From assembly GCF_005144965.1 (NCBI RefSeq), contig NZ_CP039704.1, positions 682,001 through 746,000 of the forward strand: 64,000 nt of DNA. The letters are read 5' to 3'. A program made the translations under genes and the position numbers. This DNA comes from Hankyongella ginsenosidimutans. Its GTDB lineage: Bacteria; Pseudomonadota; Alphaproteobacteria; Sphingomonadales; Sphingomonadaceae. The number at the start of each line of letters is the position of its first letter. Positions within the stretch are counted from its first letter, which is position 1. This document shows positions 42,791 through 53,102 of the stretch, piece by piece. Below the pieces are notes generated by a model, which did not search any database, was not told the DNA's origin, and saw nothing but the letters and a program-made list of their open reading frames with translations.

Positions 42791-43615
42791 ATGGCCCAGA
42801 GCGCGCTCCTCAAGCCCTTCTCGCCGGAATTCGATCACGATCTGCGCGCCATCCGCGCTTTGGCCTGGTCCACACTGGTCGGCATCACCATCCTGCCGAC
42901 CCAGGCCTGCATCGTCCGCTGGCTGCCGGACACCAGCCCGCGGATTCCGCGCGCCTTCCACAAGGTCTTCTGCCGGGCGATCGGGCTGAAGCCGCAAATC
43001 GTCGGCGCACCGGCCAAGGACGCCGCCACCCTGTTCGTCGCCAACCATGTCTCCTGGCTGGATATCCCGTTGATCGGCAGCCAGGTACTCGGCTCGTTCG
43101 TTGCGCGTTCCGATCTCGCCGGCTGGGGCATGTTCGGCACGCTGTCCAATCTGCAGCGCACCATCTACATCCAGCGCGAGAAGCGCTCGACCGCCGCCCA
43201 GCAGAGCGACGAGATCGCCGACCGCTTGAACGCCGGACAGAATGTGATCCTGTTCCCGGAAGGCACCAGCTCACCGGGCCTGCGGGTGCTGCCGTTCCGG
43301 TCATCGCTGTTCTCGGTCGCGGAGCGCGCGCGGGCGGACACGCTGATCCAGCCGGTCTCGATCGGCTACACCCATATCAATGACATGCCCATCACCCGCG
43401 CCGCACGGCCCAAGATCGCCTGGATCGGCGACATGGACCTGCTACCCCATGTGTGGGAGGCGATCGGCCTCGGCACCATCCGCGCGACCGTGATGTTCCA
43501 CCCGGCGGTGCGGCGCGGCGACATCGCCAACCGCAAGGAGCTGGCGCGCCACTGCGAGGCTCAGGTCTCCGAAGGGCTGGAGGCGATCAACCGCCATCGG
43601 CTGGACCGGGATTAG
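42791..43615 (+). CDS. plsC: 1-acyl-sn-glycerol-3-phosphate acyltransferase
   Basis: Acyltransferase of phospholipid synthesis that makes phosphatidic acid from lysophosphatidic acid. Intact, 274 residues. The catalytic NHVSWLD fits NHxxxxD near residue 85, and the glycerophosphate-binding FPEGTSS lies near 155; QREKRSTAAQ lies between. N-terminal hydrophobic segment is short. Follows the Fur-type gene with a 14-bp gap. Confidence 0.9.
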   Translation: MAQSALLKPFSPEFDHDLRAIRALAWSTLVGITILPTQACIVRWLPDTSPRIPRAFHKVFCRAIGLKPQIVGAPAKDAATLFVANHVSWLDIPLIGSQVLGSFVARSDLAGWGMFGTLSNLQRTIYIQREKRSTAAQQSDEIADRLNAGQNVILFPEGTSSPGLRVLPFRSSLFSVAERARADTLIQPVSIGYTHINDMPITRAARPKIAWIGDMDLLPHVWEAIGLGTIRATVMFHPAVRRGDIANRKELARHCEAQVSEGLEAINRHRLDRD

Positions 43616-43636
43616 ACCTGTGCGCGAATGATGCTT

Positions 43637-43756
43637 CCTTCCCCATCGGGGAGGGGACCGCCCGTCTGGGTGGTGGAGGGGCGGGCGGATACCTGGCGCT
43701 TTTGGCAACCCCTCCGCCCGTCTTTCAAACGGACACCTCCCCTTAAAGGGGAGGAT
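43637..43756. repeat. GGGAGG-type intergenic palindrome, copy 3, with terminator
   Basis: Begins CCTTCCCCATCGGGGAGGGG and ends with CCTCCCCTTAAAGGGGAGG (43737-43754) followed by ATTTTTATT, which can act as a rho-independent terminator for plsC. The rest, with CCGCCCGTCT/GGGCGG pairing, matches the other two copies only in part. Confidence 0.7.
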
Positions 43757-43794
43757 TTTTATTCCGCGCACAGGTCTCCTAGAACGTGATGACC

Positions 43795-46180
43795 CTAGGC
43801 CCGCAGGCGCGCGCCGGTAGCCTTGGCAGCGGCATCGACAATCTTCGCTGATAGCGCCGTCAGGTCCGCGTCCGTGAAGCTCGTGTCCTTCGGCTGAAGC
43901 GTCACGGCGACGGCGAGCGACACATGCCCGTCCTCGACGCCCGGCCCGGCGAAGCGGTCGAACAGGCTGACATCGATGATGGTCTGCTTGTCGGTGCCGC
44001 GGATCGCCTGGATCAGCTTGGCCGACGGGAGGTCGGACGGTACGACGAACGCAAAATCGCGGGTCACCGCCTGCAGTACCGGCGGCGTATAGACCGGGCG
44101 CGCCCGGCCGCTCGCCTTCGGCAGCGGGATAGCGTCCAGGTAGACCTCGGCGGCGATGACCGTCCCGTCGAGGTCGAACGCCTTGAGGATCGTCGGGTGC
44201 AGTTCGCCGAACGCCGCCAGCGGCTGGGTCGGCCCAAGCCGCAGCACGCCCGAGCGCCCCGGGTGGAACCAGCCGGGCGCATCCATGGTGACCTGCGCAC
44301 GCTCGGCGGCAAAGCCTGCAGCCTCAAGTGCCGCGAGCGCCTCCGCCTTGGCGTCGAACACATCGAAGCGGCTTGCCTTGGGGCGGTCCAGTGGCGTCCC
44401 TGCTTGTCGCCGGCGGCCAGCAGGGCAGGGTCAGGCGTTCGAAGCCATCGTCCATGGCGCGGTAGCGCTTGCCGAGTTCGAACAGCCGGACACTGTCCGC
44501 GCCGCGGTCGCGGTTGCGCTGGGCGGCGCGCGCCAGCCGGCGAGCAGGGTCGGCCGCATGACAGCAAGGTCGGCGGAGATCGGGTTGTCGAGCGTCCAGG
44601 CACCGCCGCCGAACGGTGCGGCATCCTCGGGCGCAATGAAACTCCAGGTGATGGCCTCGGCGAAGCCGCGCTGCCATGGTGCGGCGCACCCGCTTCAGGC
44701 GCGCCTGCACAGGCGTCGCCGTCGGTTTGGCGACACCATCCGCGCGCGGCATCGGCGCAGACGGGATATGGTCGTAGCCAACGAGGCGCAGCACCTCCTC
44801 GACCAGGTCCGCCTCACCCTCGACGTCCTTGCGCCACGACGGTACCCGGACCGTCCACGGTTCGTCATCGGCCGATACCGTGAAGCCCAAACGCTCCAGG
44901 ATGGCGCGCTGGTCCGCCGCCGGTACGGCAAGACCGCCCAAAGCCAGCGTGCGCGCCGGGCGGTAGGCGATGGTGCGATCGAAGCGCGGCGATGCTCCCG
45001 CCAGTATCGATTCGCTCGGGGTCCCGCCGCACAGGTCGAGGATCATGGCGGTCGCCAGCGCCAGGCCGTCGTCAAGCCCCGCGGGGTCGACGCCGCGCTC
45101 GAAGCGGGCGCGCGCATCGCTGTTGAGGTTGAGCGCCCGTCCGGTCTCGCCGATCCGCACACTCTCGAACAGCGCGCACTCGATCAGCACGTCGGTGGTC
45201 GCCTCGGTGCAGCCGGAATATTCGCCGCCCATGATGCCGCCTAGACCAAGCACGCGCGCGTCGTCAGCGATCACGACCATGGCCTCGCTCGGAGCATAGG
45301 TCTTGCCGTTCAGCGCCTCGAAGCTGTCGCCCGACCGTCCGCGCCGGGCCGTGACCGCGCCAGTCAGCCTGGCGAGATCGTAGACGTGGAGCGGCCGCGC
45401 CCGATCGATCATGAGATACTGCGTAACATCGACCAGTACCGAGATCGGCCGCAGCCCAATGGCTTTCAGGCGGCGCTGCAGCCAGTCCGGCGACGGGCCG
45501 TTGCGCACGCCGCGCACCACGCGGCCGAGGAACGCCGGGCAGCCGTCCGGATCGTGGGTGTGAACGGCAATAGGGCAGGCAAAGTCACCCGCGATCGACG
45601 GGGCAGCAGGGGTCTTGAGCGTGCCGAGGCCGGCCGCTGCGAGATCGCGGGCGATGCCGGCGACGCCCAGGCAATCCGCGCGGTCCGGCGTGATCGCGAT
45701 GTCGAACACCGGGTCGTCCAGGCCGATCCAGGCGGCGAACGGCGCACCAGGCGGCGCATCGGCGGGCAGATCGAGTATCCCGTCATGGTCCTCGCCGAGT
45801 TCCAGCTCGCGCGCCGAGCACAGCATGCCGTGGCTCTCGACGCCGCGGATCGCCGCGACCTTCAGCGTGATGCCGCTGCCGGGGATGTGCGCGCCGGGCG
45901 GCGCATAGGCGACCTTCATGCCAGCGCGGGCATTCGGCGCGCCGCAGACCACCTGCACCGACTGCCCATTGCCGGTATCGACCTGGCAGACGCGCAGCTT
46001 GTCCGCATTGGGGTGCGGCACGGCCTCGACCACATGCGCGATCCGAACCGGCGCGAGCTTGTCTGCCGGGTTCTCGATGCCTTCCAGCTCGAGCCCCAGT
46101 TCGGTCAGCTTGCGGCCAATCTCGGCCGGTGAAGCGTCGGTATCGAGGTGATCCTTCAGCCAGGACAGGGTGAATTTCAT
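43795..46180 (-). CDS. pheT: Phenylalanine-tRNA ligase beta subunit (four frame breaks)
   Basis: Beta subunit of the heterotetrameric phenylalanyl-tRNA synthetase, with editing activity. Starts MKFTLSWLKDHLDTDASPAE; the tRNA-binding domain is followed by VVCGAPNARAGMKVAYAPPG and the B3/B4 domain (LGGIMGGEYSGCTEATTD), the B5 domain and the C-terminal ferredoxin-fold domain (RDFAFVVPSDLPSAKLI). Breaks: near 44677 (a lost GC pair), near 44533, near 44411 and near 44393. Restored length is about 796 residues, normal. 3 bp after pheS. Confidence 0.93.
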
Positions 46181-46183
46181 GGT

Positions 46184-47256
46184 TCAGGCTCCGATCCCGC
46201 CCGACAGGGTCGGAACGTCAAGGAAGGAGAAGCCGTAGTGCCGCAGCCAGCGCAGGTCGGCATCGAAGAAGGCGCGCAGATCGGTCATGCCGTACTTCAG
46301 CATCGCCAGCCGGTCGATCCCGCAGCCGAAGGCGAAACCCTGATATTCGGCGGGGTCGAGTCCGCAGGCGGCGATCACCTTCGGATGCACCATGCCGCAG
46401 CCCAGAATTTCCAGCCAGCTTTCGCCCTGGCCGACGGTCAGCTTCCCGCCCTCCCACGAGCACTGCACGTCCAGCTCGGCCGAAGGCTCGGTGAACGGGA
46501 AGAAGCTCGGCCGGAAGCGCGTCGTGACCGCATCGACCTCGAAGAATGCCTTGATGAACGTCTCCAGGCACCAGCGCAGATGACCCATGTGGGTATCGCG
46601 ATCGATCACCAGGCCTTCGATCTGGTGGAACATCGGCGTGTGCGTCGCATCCGAGTCGCAGCGATAGACCCGCCCAGGCGCCACGATACGGATCGGCGGC
46701 TTCCGCTCGAGCATGGTGCGCACCTGCACCGGACTGGTGTGCGTGCGCAGCAGCATGCGCTCGCCCGCCGGATCGGCCGGGAAATAGAAGGTATCGTGCA
46801 TCGCTCGCGCCGGGTGCTCGGGCGGAATGTTGAGCGCTGTGAAATTGTGCCAGTCGCTCTCGATCTCCGGCCCCTCGGCGACATCGAAGCCGAGGTTGGC
46901 GAAAATCTCGGCCAGCTCGTCCATCACCTGCGAGATCGGGTGGACCGCGCCCACGAGCGCCGCCAGCGCCGGCAGGGTGACGTCGACCCGTTCGGTCGCC
47001 AGCCGCGCATTCAGCACTGCGGCTTCCAGATCGTCCTTGCGCTCGCTGATGAGTGTGGAAATGCGCTCGCGCAGGCCGTTGAACAGCGGCCCTTTCGTCT
47101 GCCGTTCGTCCGGCGACAGCGTGCCGAGCGTTTTCAGCAACTGCGTAATGCTACCGGATTTGCCGAGGGCGCGCACACGTCCTCGACAGCATCCAGGGTC
47201 TCGGCCTGCGCGATCGCGTCTATCAACGCGCGCTCAAGGCTCGCGATATCGTCCAT
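46184..47256 (-). CDS. pheS: Phenylalanine-tRNA ligase alpha subunit (one frame break)
   Basis: Catalytic subunit that activates phenylalanine and charges tRNA-Phe. Motif 2 and 3 segments are visible: [38 protein letters not shown] and [17 protein letters not shown]. The ATG at 47256 begins [20 protein letters not shown] break near 47177 needs one base. Restored length is about 357 residues. Part of rpmI-rplT-pheS-pheT. Confidence 0.93.
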
Positions 47257-47300
47257 GCCGCCCTCCGCTGTCCGCCGCGACACTTGCGGCGGCGCACCGT

Positions 47301-47690
47301 TTACGCTGCGGCTTCGGCGCCTTCAACACCGGCGGCGAGCAGCGCCTCACGCGACTTCTCGACCAGCGCGGCAAAGCCTTCCGGCTCCAGCGAGGCGAGG
47401 TCGGAGAGGACACGGCGATCAAGCTCGATGCCGGCGAGCTTCAGGCCATGCATGAAGCGGCCGTAGGTGAGGCCAAGTTCGCGCGCGCCGGCGTTGATGC
47501 GCTGGATCCACAGCGCGCGGAAGTTCCGCTTCTTCACCTTGCGGTCGCGATAGGCGTATTGCCCGGCCTTTTCGACCGCCTGGCGGCCGACGCGGACAGT
47601 ATTCTTGCGGCGACCATAATAGCCCTTGGCCTGGTCCAGCAGCCGCTTGTGGCGAGCACGGGCGGTAACGCCCCGTTTTACACGTGCCAT
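47301..47690 (-). CDS. rplT: 50S ribosomal protein L20
   Basis: Intact, 129 residues, 44 bp upstream of pheS. Starts [20 protein letters not shown], the family's typical N-terminus, and contains NRTVRVG-like and [20 protein letters not shown]20 binds 23S rRNA early in assembly and in other bacteria represses its own operon. Confidence 0.97.
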   Translation of the reverse strand: MARVKRGVTARARHKRLLDQAKGYYGRRKNTVRVGRQAVEKAGQYAYRDRKVKKRNFRALWIQRINAGARELGLTYGRFMHGLKLAGIELDRRVLSDLASLEPEGFAALVEKSREALLAAGVEGAEAAA

Positions 47691-47741
47691 GTGATAATTC
47701 CTTGCAGATCGATGGTCAGAACGACGGGATCGGGCCAGCCC

Positions 47742-47942
47742 TTACAGGCCGTAGGGTGCCCAGACCTTCATCTTGGTAGCATCCGACTCCGACATCAGAG
47801 CCGTGCCGCGGTTCTGGCGGACCTGTTTTGCGGTCCGCTTGATCATGCAGTGTCTTTTCCCGACCTGGCCGTGCTTGACCTTGCCGGAGGCGGTGGCCTT
47901 GAAGCGCTTCTTGACCCCGCTCTTGGTCTTCATCTTGGGCAT
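47742..47942 (-). CDS. rpmI: 50S ribosomal protein L35
   Basis: Intact, 66 residues: [20 protein letters not shown] is the family signature. It lies 51 bp upstream of rplT. In many bacteria infC precedes rpmI, but here no infC is present; a repeat and an oppositely oriented gene are found instead. Confidence 0.97.
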   Translation of the reverse strand: MPKMKTKSGVKKRFKATASGKVKHGQVGKRHCMIKRTAKQVRQNRGTALMSESDATKMKVWAPYGL

Positions 47943-48169
47943 TTTGCTTATCCTTTCAAAACTGAAAGAGGCGCTAGGCCAACGGCCGCACCACGCATCA
48001 AGAGTCGACTCGGCAGCCCGTACTGGCCGGCCGACTCATCCAGAAGGCGCGAGGCTATACACAGGCCGAATGAAAAGCGCAATAACGCACGCGCCCAGGC
48101 AGTGGGTCATGATAAGGGCCTGCACTATGGCTCATTGCCGTACGTGCTGCACGGTTTGCCCCGGATGCT
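47943..48169. other. Upstream region of rpmI, no gene seen
   Basis: Holds the probable promoter and leader of the rpmI-rplT-pheST operon. A ribosome binding site (AAAGGA on the minus strand) precedes the rpmI start. I see no infC-like frame and no clear leader structure. Confidence 0.4.
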
Positions 48170-48332
48170 CGTGTCCCGAATCTGAAATCCGTTACACCCA
48201 ATATCAGGCATGGCTGGATTTCAGATTCGAGAAGGACATGAGCAAGATATTGTTTCGTGTGTCGTTTTCAGAATCGAAGTTCGCTTGATCGTCCGATATC
48301 ATGATGGAGCGAACTTCGATTCCACGACACTA
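48170..48332 (-). repeat. Double-hairpin dispersed repeat, copy 2 (inverted)
   Basis: About 163 bp matching 17464-17625 in inverse orientation. The shared middle AACAATATCTTGC and both hairpins are preserved, and the differences lie mainly in the hairpin loops. It lies between rpmI and the TraB/GumN gene. Confidence 0.85.
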
Positions 48333-48390
48333 GCAGCGCGTTAAAACTTTCCGGCCACTGTACCGGCGAACCCTGTTTCTAGAGGCTCCC

Positions 48391-49304
48391 ATGCTCCACC
48401 TCCTGCGCCGACTCTGGCTGGTCCTGCTGCTTGGCCTGGCGCCTGCCCATGCCCAGCCGGCGGATCAGCCCGCGATTACAACGCCGACCAAGGCGACACC
48501 CGCGCTCTGGCGTGCGACCGGCCCCGCGGGCGCGATCTACCTGTTCGGGACCATCCATCTGCTGCCCCCGGCGCTTGCCTGGCGCACCCCGGCCTATGAG
48601 CAGGCGCTCACGACCTCGAACCGGCTGATGCTGGAGCTGGACGAGCGCAACCTGAATCCGGCCGTGCTGCAGCCGACGATCCTGCGGCTTGGCCTGCTGC
48701 CGGAGGACCGGTCGCTGCGCGACGAGCTGGGCGACGAGCTTTATAATCAGTTGAGCGACGCCGGCGCGCAGGTCGGCGTGCCCGAGGTCACCCTGCGCCG
48801 GATGCGCCCGTGGCTCGCCGCCGTCAGCCTCAGCGCCATCGCCGCCACCCGCATGGGCCTGAACCCGGAAGCAGGCGTCGACCGCGCGATCCTGACCCAG
48901 GCGAATGCGCTTGGCCTGCCGGTCGAGGGGCTGGAGACCGCAGACGAGCAGTTCGTGCATCTCTCCCGGCTGGATGGCGACGCCGGGCGGGCGCTGGTGA
49001 AACAGACCGTCGACGATCTGCGCGACGCCCGGACCCTGTTCGACCGCCTGCTGGTCGCCTGGGCCAGCGGCGATCCGGTGCTGCTCGAAAGGAACTGGTG
49101 GACCGGGCAGCCGAAGAATCGCCGGTCATCAACGAGGAACTGCTGATCGCCCGCAACCGCAACTGGCTGCCCAAACTGCGACAGCGCTTGCTGGAACCGG
49201 GGACCACTTTCGTCGCGGTCGGCGCCGGGCATCTGGTCGGGCCGGACGGGCTGGTGGCGATGCTCCAGGCCGAAGGTGTGAAGGTCGAGCAGATCGCGCC
49301 GTAA
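48391..49304 (+). CDS. TraB/GumN-family protein (one frame break)
   Basis: A secreted or periplasmic protein of about 304 residues with a signal peptide (LWLVLLLGLAPAHAQPA). TraB/PrgY/GumN motifs are IYLFGTIHLLPPAL near residue 50 and FVAVGAGHLVGPDGL near the end. A break near 49090 (AAA for AAAA) restores KELVDRAAEE. Some members are proposed metalloproteases; the substrate here is unknown. Convergent with the HisN-like gene, 5 bp apart. Confidence 0.87.
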
Positions 49305-49309
49305 GTCCG

Positions 49310-50110
49310 TCAGCCGAGGATTGGCTTCAGCAGGCGTGCGTCGCCGACGGCCAGTACTCGGCCGTCACTCTCGGCCGTCAGTGGCCGGCCGGACCAGTCG
49401 ACGATTGCCCCGCCCGCGCCCTCGATCACTGGCGCAAGGGCGGCAAAGTCATGCAGCTTCAGCCCGGACTCGGCGACGACGTCGAGGAAGCCGGACGCCA
49501 GATAGCCATAGTTGCAGCAGTCGCCGCCATAGATGGTCTGGCGGGTGGCATCGCGCAGCTGCTCGAACAGCGGCACATCGGCGCTCGGGAACAGGTCCGG
49601 TGAAGTGGTGGCGAAATAGGCCTGGCCCAGATCGGCGCAGGCGCGGGTCCGGCACGGCCTGCCGTTGAACAGGGTCGGGCGGTCCGCAACGCCAACCCAG
49701 CGGTCGCCGGTGATCGGCAGATCGATGACGCCGATGACCGGGCGGCCCTCGTAGAGCACGCCGATCAGGGTGCCGAACAGCGGCCGGCCGGTGATGAACG
49801 CGCGCGTGCCGTCGATGGGATCGAGCACCCAGGTCCAGGTCGGGTCCTCGCCATCCGTGCCATATTCCTCGCCGATGATGACGTCGGCGGGGCGGATCGC
49901 GCGGATCAGCTCGCGCAGCAGCGCCTCCGCCTCGCGGTCGGCCAGCGTCACCGGGCTGTCGTCCGACTTGGCATCGACCGCGACATTGGTGCGGTAATAG
50001 CGCCGCAGCACCGCGCCGCTGGCGTCGGCCAGCCGCTCGGCGAGCTGGGCGATCGTGTCGGGGATCAGCAAGAGAGCCTCGTCATCCTGGTGTCTAAGCG
50101 CCAGCGCCAT
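49310..50110 (-). CDS. hisN: Inositol monophosphatase family, HisN-like histidinol phosphatase
   Basis: Intact, 266 residues. The Mg-binding motifs are GEEYG near residue 80 and WVLDPIDGTRAFITG near 92, and the third aspartate lies in the LHDFAALAPVIEGAGG segment. Sequence style (IDGTRAFITGRPLFGTLIG) matches HisN-type phosphatases that replace HisB in alphaproteobacteria, but inositol or nucleotide phosphatase activity cannot be excluded. Confidence 0.85.
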   Translation of the reverse strand: MALALRHQDDEALLLIPDTIAQLAERLADASGAVLRRYYRTNVAVDAKSDDSPVTLADREAEALLRELIRAIRPADVIIGEEYGTDGEDPTWTWVLDPIDGTRAFITGRPLFGTLIGVLYEGRPVIGVIDLPITGDRWVGVADRPTLFNGRPCRTRACADLGQAYFATTSPDLFPSADVPLFEQLRDATRQTIYGGDCCNYGYLASGFLDVVAESGLKLHDFAALAPVIEGAGGAIVDWSGRPLTAESDGRVLAVGDARLLKPILG

Positions 50111-50299
50111 GCCGCAATCCTTGCACGGGGAAAGCCAAATCGACGCGCCAAAGCGCGTAGCTTCCCATTACTGCGGCGGCATTGCCACGGGCTTAAGCAA
50201 GCCGGTTAATGCCTGCGCACGCCTCTTGGAAAGCGCCGCCTTTTGCGCCACCCTGTCGCATGTTCGGCCCGGGAGGGCCGAGCCGACAAGGGAGAGTTT

Positions 50300-51618
50300 A
50301 TGAAGTCTCGTCTGCTGGCCTGCGCGGCCTCGCCGCCGCTTTCGCCGCCCCGGCCTATGCCGCCGAACCGCTGGTCGTCGTCCATGCCGGCCAGTTGTTC
50401 GACAGCGCCGCCGGCACGTTCGTTGCGGACCGGGCGGTGCTGATCGAGGGCGGCATGGTCACGGCGGTCCAGCCCTGGCGCGGCTTTGCCGTGCCGGCGA
50501 CGGCGAAAGTGGTCGACCTGAGCGGCCAGTGGGTCATGCCCGGCTTCATCGACCTGCACACCCACATCACCGGCGATCCGACCATCCCGCCCTACGAGCT
50601 ACAACATCACGCCAGCCCGCGCCGCCGTGCTGGGCGCTGCAAACGCGCGCAAGACCCTGCTGGCCGGCTTCACCGCGATCCGCGATGTCGGCTCGGCCGG
50701 CTACGGCGACGTGGCACTGCGCGACGGCATCAACGCCGGCGAGATTCCCGGCCCGCGCATCTTCGCCTCCGGCCCGGCGCTCGGCATCACCGGCGGCCAC
50801 TGCGATGAGAACAACCTGGCACCCGAATACCGTTTTTCCGCTGAAGGTGTCGCCGACGGGCCGGACGCGGTGCGCGCCATGATCCGCCGCAACGTCAAGT
50901 TCGGCGTCAACCATATCAAATTCTGCGGGACCGGCGGCGTGTTCTCGAAGGGCACCGACCCTGGCGCGCCGCAATATTCCCAGGAGGAAGTGAACGTGCT
51001 GATCGCAGAAGCCCATGACCACAAGCGCCGGGTTGCCGTCCACGCCCATGGCGCAGAAGGCATCAAGCGCGCGATCCGCGCCGGAGTCGATACCGTCGAG
51101 CACGCCAGCTACATCGACGACGAGGCGCTGCGCATGGCCAGGGCCGCCGGCACCTTCGTCAACATGGACATCTACAACGGCGACTACACCGAGGCCGAGG
51201 GCAAGAAGAACGGCGTGCCGGAAGAATCCATGCGCAAGAACCGGGAGACCACCGACATCCAGCGCGAGAACTTCGCCAAGGCGGTCAGGATGGGCATCAA
51301 GCTGCCGTTCGCCTCCGACTCAGGGGTCTACCCCACGGCGACAACCCCAGGCAGTTCGCCATCATGGTCCGCTACGGCATGACCCCGCGCAGGCGATCCA
51401 GTCCGCCACCGCGGTCGCGGCGGACGCGATCGGCGACAGGACGCTGGGCGGCATCGCCCCGGCAAGGTCGCGGACCTCGTGGCGGTGAGCCGGGACCCGC
51501 TGGCGGACATCCGCGCGCTGGAACAGGTCAACTTCGTCATGAAGGCCGGCCAGGCCTATCGCGGTACCTCCGCCCAGTGCGCCGCCGCCCCGCCGCCTGG
51601 CCGTGCGCGCAGCCTTGA
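50300..51618 (+). CDS. Secreted amidohydrolase (six frame breaks)
   Basis: Metal-dependent hydrolase of about 442 residues. Signal peptide LLACAALAAAFAAPAYA; metal ligands in DLHTHITGD near residue 87, the carboxylated-lysine region HIKFCGTGGVFS, VHAHGAEGIKRAIRAG and HASYIDDEA, and the Asp in PFASDSGVYPHGDN. Ends with the family's KVADLVAVSRDPLADI and VMKAGQAYR. Breaks near 50327, 50596 (a lost AG pair), 51334, 51388, 51458 and 51583. The ATG at 50300 follows GGGAGAG. Related enzymes are dipeptidases (imidazolonepropionase or prolidase-like); substrate unknown. Confidence 0.85.
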
Positions 51619-51720
51619 GCACGCGCACCGCTCTTGCTGCCTGAGCCCGCTCGAACGGCGGCTGGATGAAGCGGTAGCAGTGTCGGCGATCATGGTGCAG
51701 AGGCATAGGACGGGGCAGAT

Positions 51721-53069
51721 ATGACAGTGCGCGTATGGCATCTACAGGCGCAGGAAGACCAGCCGCCATTCACCTGGCTGAGCCGGCCGGAGGATGCGCC
51801 CGCGCTGCCGCCGGGGAATGGACCCCGCCCGAGGCACCGCGCATCCTGTTCGACTTTACCGGCGATCTGGCGGACAGGGCAAACTTCCACGGCGCGGAGA
51901 AACTGCTGTCGTGGCAGCATATCCTTCAGAATCAGCCCGGCACGCTGCTGGTCTCCGATCGCATGCTCGGCATCCTGCGTGATGCCGACCCGGCGGGCAT
52001 CCGCTACGCCCGCGTCGAGACGGTGCTGCGCGACGCCAGCGGCTGGCGCCCAGGGCCGCCCTATTGGCTGATCGAGGCGGTGCGGGTTGTCGACGCGCTT
52101 GACTATGAGCGCTCGCGCACGCGGCTCGAGACGTTGAGCGATGGCCGGCCGTCGGTGGTGCTGCGCGAAGGGTCGATGATTTTTCGGGCGTCGGACGTTG
52201 GCGACGCCGTCATCTTCCGCCAGCGTCACCTGGATTGCTTCATTGTGACCGATCCGCTGAAGCATATCATCGGCAACGCCGATATCGGCCACTATTGGGC
52301 CGACATGGGCTTTGTCGCGGATGCAGCAGTGCGTGAAGTAGTCTGGGCACTAGCGGTGTTTGACGACCAGATCAGGTCCACTTGGTTGAACAAGCCACCC
52401 TATCCATATCCCGGGCCGCTAGCGGGGCAGCCAGGAGCGGTACGTTACGGCAGTGGCCTGCCGGCAATGGAGCAACCGCCGCGTTTCCTGTTCGATCTGC
52501 GCAGCGATGCCGAGTGGCTGGAGCACCGCAGCGATCCGGACGCACCGCTGGTCTGGTACGATATCATTAATGATATCGGGCTTTGGTTGGTTTCCGATCG
52601 CCTGATGCGTCTGCTGCTGGAGATCGACCCCGGCGCGTTCGACTGTGTGCGCGCTGAGACCATCCTGCGCCTGGATGACGGCGACCATGAGGGGCCGCCC
52701 TATTGGCTGTGCGATGTCGTCCGCATTGTCGAAGCCATCGACGTTGCAAAGTCCAACGCAAGTTTTGAGGAAATTGGCCAAGGCCTCATTTCTTTAAGGT
52801 GCCCACCGGGCGATGAGGTTTTCCGCCGGCAAGACCTGGGCGGTGCCAAGATTTTCAGACAGCTCAACGGTCATCGTATCTACGTGACCGACAGTGCCAA
52901 GTTGCGGATCGAACAAAGCGAATTTGTCGGTTTTGGTTTTCTTACAGGGGGCGCATCGATGACAACGATATCCAAGGTTGATGCCGCTCCCGCCGCCTGG
53001 CTGCGCGCGCCGCACCCCTGCCGGCATCCTGCGCAAAGCAGCCGCAAGTTCGCCACGATTGGCGATTAG
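51721..53069 (+). CDS. Tandem Imm11-like (DUF1629) protein (one frame break)
   Basis: About 449 residues with two copies of an Imm11 (DUF1629)-type domain. Copy 1 has LLVSDRMLGILRD, GPPYWLIEAVRVVDALDYE and a C-terminal IFRQRHLDCFIVTDPLK. Copy 2 has LWLVSDRLMRLLLE, GPPYWLCDVVRIVEAIDVA and IFRQLNGHRIYVTDSAK. A break at about 51820 (G4 for G5) restores PPGEWTPP. Imm11 proteins are predicted immunity proteins of polymorphic toxin systems. No toxin is adjacent, so the protein is an orphan. The last 400 bp have lower GC than neighbours, a possible sign of transfer. The tail after GFGFLTGG looks unlike the family. Confidence 0.75.
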
Positions 53070-53102
53070 GGCCGGCAGGTCTTTCACCCGTTCCGGACGT
53101 CC

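Noticed and set aside
52978..53102. N-terminal extension of glycosyltransferase A from 52978
   Set aside because: The extra 40 or so residues are Arg/Pro-rich, unlike the family, and overlap the end of the preceding gene.
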